Part shown: positions 60,065 through 64,000 of the stretch, in pieces
Position numbering within the stretch: the stretch's first letter is position 1
Layout of the letters: each line of letters starts with the position of its first letter
Assembly: GCF_024171865.1 (NCBI RefSeq)
Contig: NZ_JAMTCN010000012.1
Span: 1 to 64,000, forward strand
DNA from: Prauserella aidingensis
Lineage (GTDB): Bacteria > Actinomycetota > Actinomycetes > Mycobacteriales > Pseudonocardiaceae
Reading direction: 5' to 3'
DNA: 64,000 bases
Made by a program: the position numbers and the translations under genes
The notes under the pieces: generated by a model
What the model was told of the DNA's origin: nothing
Database searches by the model: none
Seen by the model: only the letters and a program-made list of their open reading frames with translations

Positions 60065-60109
60065 GTGGCAGGCGGCCGCGCACCCTGACGTGCCGCGGCC
60101 GCCTGCCAC
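60065..60109 (+). terminator. Strong hairpin between thiolase and acyl-CoA dehydrogenase genes
   Basis: Perfect 16-base arms (GTGGCAGGCGGCCGCG and its complement) around a 13-base loop, starting 6 bases after the thiolase stop and 42 before the next ATG. It acts either as a terminator or as a partial barrier or processing site within the operon. Confidence 0.65.
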
Positions 60110-60150
60110 AGCACGCGCACGAACCCGCCCCACGCTCGGAGAGGAACGCC

Positions 60151-61350
60151 ATGGCCCGCCTGGCACAGACCGCAGGACTGTCCGATGTGCAGTCCGAGAT
60201 CCTGGCCACCGTCAGGGAATTCGTCGACAAGGAGATCATCCCGAAGGCGCAGGAACTCGAACACGGCGACACGTACCCGGCCGAGATCGTCGAGGGCATG
60301 AAGGAGATGGGGCTGTTCGGCATCACCATCCCCGAGGAGTACGGCGGCCTGGGCGAGTCGCTGCTGACCTACGCACTCGTGGTCGAGGAGATCGCGCGCG
60401 GCTGGATGAGCGTGTCCGGGGTGATCAACACCCACTTCATCGTCGCGCACATGATCGCCCGGCACGGCACCGAAGCGCAGAAGCGCCACTTCCTGCCGCG
60501 CATGGCGACCGGTGAGGTCCGGGGCGCGTTCTCGATGTCCGAACCCGGTCTCGGCTCCGACGTGGCGGCGATCAGCACGAAGGCCACCCGCGACGGCGGC
60601 GGAGACTACGTCGTCGACGGCACCAAGATGTGGCTCACCAACGGCGGCACGTCGACGCTGGTCGCCCTGCTGGCACGCACCGACGAGGGCGCCGACGGTC
60701 CACACCGGAACCTGACGACGTTCCTGGTCGAGAAACCCGAGGGCTACGGCGAGGTGCTGCCAGGGCTGACGATTCCCGGCAAGCTCGACAAGATGGGCTA
60801 CAAGGGCGTCGACACCACCGAGGCGGTGTTCGACGGCTTCCGTATCGGTGCCTACACGGTCCTCGGTGAGACGCCCGGCCGGGGTTTCTCGTACATGATG
60901 GACGGCATCGAGGTCGGCCGGGTCAATGTCGCGGCACGCGCCTGCGGCATCGCGATCCGCGCCTTCGAGCTGGCGATCGAGTACGCCCAGCAGCGCGAGA
61001 CGTTCGGCAAACCCATTGCCGAGCACCAGGCGATCGCCTTCAAACTCGCCGACATGGCGACGAAGGTCGAAGCCGCTCACCAGATGATGGTCAACGCGGC
61101 GCGACTCAAGGACTCCGGCACGCGCAACGATGTCGAAGCGGGGATGGCCAAGCTCATCGCCAGCGAGTACTGCGCCGAGGTCACCCAGGAGGCGTTCCGC
61201 ATCCACGGCGGCTACGGCTACTCCACGGAGTACGAGATCGAACGCCTCATGCGCGAGGCACCGTTCCTGCTCATCGGCGAGGGCACGAGCGAGATCCAGA
61301 AGACGATCATCAGCAAGGGGCTGCTCGAGGAGTACCGGCTGCGCAGCTGA
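60151..61350 (+). CDS. Acyl-CoA dehydrogenase
   Basis: A 399-residue FAD-dependent dehydrogenase introducing a trans-2 double bond in an acyl-CoA. It has the FAD/substrate motifs AFSMSEPGLGSDVAAI and MWLTNGG, the QRETFGKPIAEHQAI helix, IHGGYGYSTEYEIERLMREA, and the catalytic-type Glu in GEGTSEIQ. Size fits short- or branched-chain members. ATG 60151 follows GAGAGGA by about 5 bases. Functionally it belongs with the SDR and thiolase upstream, though a hairpin separates it from them. Confidence 0.93.
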   Translation: MARLAQTAGLSDVQSEILATVREFVDKEIIPKAQELEHGDTYPAEIVEGMKEMGLFGITIPEEYGGLGESLLTYALVVEEIARGWMSVSGVINTHFIVAHMIARHGTEAQKRHFLPRMATGEVRGAFSMSEPGLGSDVAAISTKATRDGGGDYVVDGTKMWLTNGGTSTLVALLARTDEGADGPHRNLTTFLVEKPEGYGEVLPGLTIPGKLDKMGYKGVDTTEAVFDGFRIGAYTVLGETPGRGFSYMMDGIEVGRVNVAARACGIAIRAFELAIEYAQQRETFGKPIAEHQAIAFKLADMATKVEAAHQMMVNAARLKDSGTRNDVEAGMAKLIASEYCAEVTQEAFRIHGGYGYSTEYEIERLMREAPFLLIGEGTSEIQKTIISKGLLEEYRLRS

Positions 61351-61361
61351 CCGGCGGGACG

Positions 61362-61898
61362 TCAGGGAAAGCGCCACCGGGTCGGCAGGAACGTGCCCTC
61401 CAGGGGGAACGCGAAGGCCGTCTCCGGAACGACCTCGAACACCGCGTACGGCGGCCCGCCGGACGTCGGCGCACCGAACGGAGCGTCCAGCACGTCACCG
61501 GTCACGGTCGTCGGCCAGCCGTAGACATCCGCGAACACCTCCGATGCGCGCCGGAGGATGTCCTGATCGGACACTCGCGTGCCGTGGCCCTCGACGACCA
61601 CGTGCGCCGCATCGACGTCGGTGCTGACCACACACCGACTGTCCGCCACGAGGTTCCGACTCTTGCGTGCGGTGTCCTTCGAGCAGATGAACAGTCGCCC
61701 CTCCGAGCACACCGCGAACAGCGGCGCCAGGTGCGGCGTGCCGTCGGGGCGCACGGTGGCGAGCCAGCAGAACGCGTCGGTGTTGAGTCGGCGCTCGGCC
61801 CCGTGCCAGGGCAACGGTTCGAGCTCGACCTGGGTGTCGGGCAGTTCCGTCCCGCGTCCGACGGTCGGAATCGTGTCGACGATGGGTGGCGCCTGCAT
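61362..61898 (-). CDS. Pyridoxamine 5'-phosphate oxidase-fold (flavin/F420-binding) protein
   Basis: A 178-residue split-barrel protein: LNTDAFCWLATVRPDGTPHLAPLFAV, GRLFICSKDTARKSRNLVADSRCVVS and VVVEGHGTRV are typical of FMN- or F420-binding PNPOx-like oxidoreductases. ATG 61898 follows GAGGAGG. It is divergent from an HxlR regulator, an arrangement often seen for redox- or electrophile-responsive reductases. Cofactor and substrate are not evident. Converges with the acyl-CoA dehydrogenase gene, only 11 bases apart. Confidence 0.83.
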   Translation of the reverse strand: MQAPPIVDTIPTVGRGTELPDTQVELEPLPWHGAERRLNTDAFCWLATVRPDGTPHLAPLFAVCSEGRLFICSKDTARKSRNLVADSRCVVSTDVDAAHVVVEGHGTRVSDQDILRRASEVFADVYGWPTTVTGDVLDAPFGAPTSGGPPYAVFEVVPETAFAFPLEGTFLPTRWRFP

Positions 61899-61922
61899 CG
61901 ATCCTCCTCGGGTTACATACCG

Positions 61923-61940
61923 CTGCATTTTTGCAAGCAG
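61923..61940. promoter_or_regulatory. Candidate HxlR operator CTGC-N10-GCAG with TGCATTTTTGCA core
   Basis: An AT-rich dyad in the 97-base divergent gap between the PNPOx-like and HxlR genes, the only symmetric element there. Confidence 0.45.
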
Positions 61941-61995
61941 TCGTAGACTAGTGGGAACCGATGCGGAAACACAACCGGTTGGAGGTTCGCAGTCG

Positions 61996-62493
61996 ATGAC
62001 CACGGCCCCGCGCTCCCACTGCCCCATCAACCTGTCCCTGGAGATCTTCGGGGACCGGTGGACCCTGCTGGTGCTGCGCGACATCGTCTTCGCGGGCAAG
62101 CGCCACTATCGCGAGTTGCTCACCTGCGACGAAGGCATTTCCACCAACATCCTGGCCGACCGACTGAAGACGCTCCTGCACCACGGACTCCTCACCCGCG
62201 CCGACGACCCCGGCCACAAGCAGAAGGCGATCTACAGTCTCACCGAACGCGCCATCGACCTGGTACCGGCGCTCGTCCAGATCGGGGTCTGGGGCAGGCG
62301 GCATCTCGACGCCGACGAGGACCTGAGCCTCTACGCCGACGTCCTCGACCGCGGCGGACCCGCACTGTGGGAGAGCTTCATGGACGACCTCCGCGAAACA
62401 CACCTCGGCGCCGCGGCCCGTCACCATGACCCCGGCCACGGGCCGTCGTTCGCGCTCGCCGTCGAACAGGCCACCGCCGCACCCGAAGCCTGA
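61996..62493 (+). CDS. HxlR-family transcriptional regulator
   Basis: A 165-residue winged-helix regulator with the family opening CPINLSLEIFGDRWTLLVLRDIVFAGKRHYRELL and the recognition region GISTNILADRLKTLLHHGLLTRADDPGHKQKAIYSLTERA. The N-terminal Cys9 (RSHCPIN) matches the redox- or electrophile-sensing Cys of HxlR/HypR/QorR proteins. ATG 61996 follows GGAGG at 10 bases. It likely controls the divergent PNPOx-fold gene. Confidence 0.92.
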   Translation: MTTAPRSHCPINLSLEIFGDRWTLLVLRDIVFAGKRHYRELLTCDEGISTNILADRLKTLLHHGLLTRADDPGHKQKAIYSLTERAIDLVPALVQIGVWGRRHLDADEDLSLYADVLDRGGPALWESFMDDLRETHLGAAARHHDPGHGPSFALAVEQATAAPEA

Positions 62494-62524
62494 ACCACCG
62501 CGACAGCACCGGCGCGCGGATGAT

Positions 62525-63574
62525 TCAGCCGGGCAGTTCGACGACGGTCATCCCCGTGCCCGTGGTCGGCGCGTCCATGGCGGCCAGCGCGGCGGGCGCC
62601 TCGGCCAGGCCGATGGTCCGGCCAATCAGGTCCTCGGGCCGCAACCGGCCGTCGGCGAGCATGCCCAGCAGCTGCGGATAGTCGCGTGCGGGCATGCCGT
62701 GCGAACCGTAGATCTCCAGTTCCTGCGCGGTGACGACGTCCATCGGGATCGGAGGCGTCGCACCCTCGCCGAACAACAGGCCGACCTGCACGTGCCTGCC
62801 CCGGCGGCGCAGGCCGCGCACCGACGAGAGGCAGGTGCCGGCCGAACCGAAGGCGTCGAGCGACACGTGCGCGCCGCCGCCGGTGAGTTCACGAACGGCC
62901 GCCGCGGTCTCGGCGGGTCCGGACGCCGACGAGTCGACGACCGCCTGCGCGCCGAGGCTCCTGGCGGCCTCGAGGGGCGCATCGGCGACGTCGACGGCGA
63001 GCACCCGCGCGCCCAGCGCGACCCCGATCTGCACCGCGGACAGGCCCACGCCGCCACAGCCGTGTACCGCCAGCCACTCCCCCGGCCCGACCCCGCCGTG
63101 GGCCGTCACGGCGCGGAAGGCCGTCGCGAACCGGCAACCGAGCGAGGCCGCCGCCGTGAAGCCGACGGCGTCGGGCAGCTCCACGAGGTTCAGATCCGCG
63201 GCGTGCAGCACCACCCGCTCGGCGTAGGACCCCGGCCCGGTGAACCCCGGCTGCGTCTGGTGCGGGCACACCTGCGCCTCGCCCGCGGCGCAGTACTCGC
63301 ACCGGCCGCAACCGCACACGAACGGCACCGTCACGCGCGCTCCGGGCTGCCACCGGGTGACCTCCGGGCCGACCTCCGTGACCACTCCGGCCAGTTCGTG
63401 ACCGGGAATCTGCGGCAGCGGCACCTGCTCGTGACCCTTCCAGGCGTGCCAGTCCGACCGGCACACCCCGGTGGCACGCACGGCGACCACCACACCGTCC
63501 GGCGGGCACTCCGGCTCCGGGACGTCGGAGAGCACGGGCGGTTCGCCGTAACCGGCGTAGACGACGGCCTGCAT
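62525..63574 (-). CDS. Zinc-dependent alcohol dehydrogenase
   Basis: A 349-residue MDR dehydrogenase with the catalytic-zinc residues in TGVCRSDWHAWKGHE and PGHELAGVV, the four structural cysteines (CGCGRCEYCAAGEAQVC), and NAD-binding GCGGVGLSAVQIGVALGARV. ATG 63574 (MQAVVYAGYG) is the family-typical N-terminus. It is distinct from the idonate-type enzyme at 19489-20493, which lacks the structural cysteines. Substrate unknown. Confidence 0.9.
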   Translation of the reverse strand: MQAVVYAGYGEPPVLSDVPEPECPPDGVVVAVRATGVCRSDWHAWKGHEQVPLPQIPGHELAGVVTEVGPEVTRWQPGARVTVPFVCGCGRCEYCAAGEAQVCPHQTQPGFTGPGSYAERVVLHAADLNLVELPDAVGFTAAASLGCRFATAFRAVTAHGGVGPGEWLAVHGCGGVGLSAVQIGVALGARVLAVDVADAPLEAARSLGAQAVVDSSASGPAETAAAVRELTGGGAHVSLDAFGSAGTCLSSVRGLRRRGRHVQVGLLFGEGATPPIPMDVVTAQELEIYGSHGMPARDYPQLLGMLADGRLRPEDLIGRTIGLAEAPAALAAMDAPTTGTGMTVVELPG

Positions 63575-63667
63575 GCCGCCAGTCTGACCGCACCGCCACG
63601 CCACCTCGCGCGCGGCCCACCCGGCAGGGCGCCGGATCACGCGACCCGGCACCGAGCACACGGCCGA

Positions 63668-64000
63668 TCAGGACCGCGGCAGCAGCACCACGCCGTCGTC
63701 GTCGGCGTACAGCGTGTCGCCGGGGTGGAAGGTGACGCCGCCGAAGCCGACCGGAATGTCGACCTCCCCGACACCGTCCTTGCTGCTCTTGCGCGGATTC
63801 GTGCCGAGCGCCTTGACGCCCAGCGGCAACCCGCCCAGCACCGCCGAATCCCGCACCGCGCCGTTGACGATCAGGCCCGCCCAGCCGTTGCGCACGGCCG
63901 CGCCGGCGATCAAGTCACCCGTCAACGCCGTGTGCAGCGACCCACGGCCGTCGACGACGAGCACGCAGCCCTCACCGTCCGAGTTCAGCAGCTGCTTGAC
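63668..64000 (-). CDS. RraA-family protein (aldolase/demethylmenaquinone methyltransferase-like), partial
   Basis: C-terminal 110 residues; the gene continues past the right edge. It has [38 protein letters not shown], the RraA/HMG-aldolase core with the substrate-type Arg-Asp, then [29 protein letters not shown]. Members are 4-hydroxy-4-methyl-2-oxoglutarate aldolases or RNase E regulators; in actinobacteria the aldolase role is more likely. Confidence 0.85.
   Translation of the reverse strand, partial: VKQLLNSDGEGCVLVVDGRGSLHTALTGDLIAGAAVRNGWAGLIVNGAVRDSAVLGGLPLGVKALGTNPRKSSKDGVGEVDIPVGFGGVTFHPGDTLYADDDGVVLLPRS

Noticed and set aside
1-64000. CRISPR arrays, transposases, integrases, phage genes, tRNA and rRNA genes
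   Set aside because: No regularly spaced direct repeats, no transposase or integrase motifs and no recognisable RNA gene sequences were seen by eye; a tRNAscan or Infernal run would be needed to exclude small RNAs fully.

Overview
The window is 64 kb of very GC-rich DNA with strong third-position G/C bias, frequent GTG starts and many 4-base ATGA/GTGA gene overlaps. Gene families (OleD-type glycosyltransferase, LAL regulator, MHS transporter, phosphoketolase, HxlR, several IclR) fit an actinobacterium, probably Pseudonocardiaceae (Amycolatopsis/Saccharomonospora-like). The family placement is inference. I found no rRNA, tRNA, CRISPR array, insertion sequence or phage gene.

Region 1 (1-14.9 kb) is the right edge of a type I polyketide cluster that continues left of the window. 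It holds the first PKS protein (KSQ-AT-ACP loading module, then KS and the start of an AT), a divergent macrolide-type glycosyltransferase, a DrrAB-type ABC exporter with a 50-residue hydrophobic protein, a two-component pair, a LAL (MalT/LuxR) activator with one TTA codon, and a type II thioesterase. Paired AGGGGT repeats precede the PKS, the kinase/exporter divergon and the thioesterase.

Region 2 (15.0-23.0 kb) is a hexuronate/aldonate operon: UxuB-like oxidoreductase, L-idonate/L-gulonate 5-dehydrogenase-like enzyme, MHS transporter, ManD, KDPG aldolase and KDG kinase, read away from a divergent IclR gene. No uronate isomerase is visible, so entry as L-gulonate or L-idonate is favoured.

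Region 3 (23.0-40.4 kb) holds two IclR-controlled acid-catabolism loci. The first has a TRAP transporter plus SDR on one side and IclR-thiolase-CoA ligase-tandem PPC protein-SDR on the other. The second has an amidase, a citrate synthase-like lyase, a CaiB CoA-transferase, an IclR regulator, a VOC protein, a hydrolase and a class A flavin monooxygenase. Clear dyad operators are visible for both: GGTCC-N7-GGACC twice, and GTCCG-N5-CGGAC three times.

Region 4 (40.4-52.0 kb) is the most unusual part. It is a ten-gene island of two divergent, translationally coupled operons, bounded by inverted repeats. One operon encodes a DPM1-like glycosyltransferase, an ATP-grasp ligase, a flippase-like protein, a NodU/CmcH carbamoyltransferase and a membrane protein. 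The other encodes an unrecognised protein followed by four tandem, divergent GNAT-fold (PF13480/FemAB-like) paralogues. I propose an undescribed decorated glycan or glycolipid pathway.

Region 5 (52.0-64.0 kb) has acetate kinase and phosphoketolase (translationally coupled), an acidic lipoprotein, a GntR regulator with a divergent operon (2-methylfumaryl-CoA isomerase-like CoA-transferase, SDR, thiolase, acyl-CoA dehydrogenase), an HxlR/flavin-fold pair, a zinc alcohol dehydrogenase and a partial RraA-family gene at the right edge.
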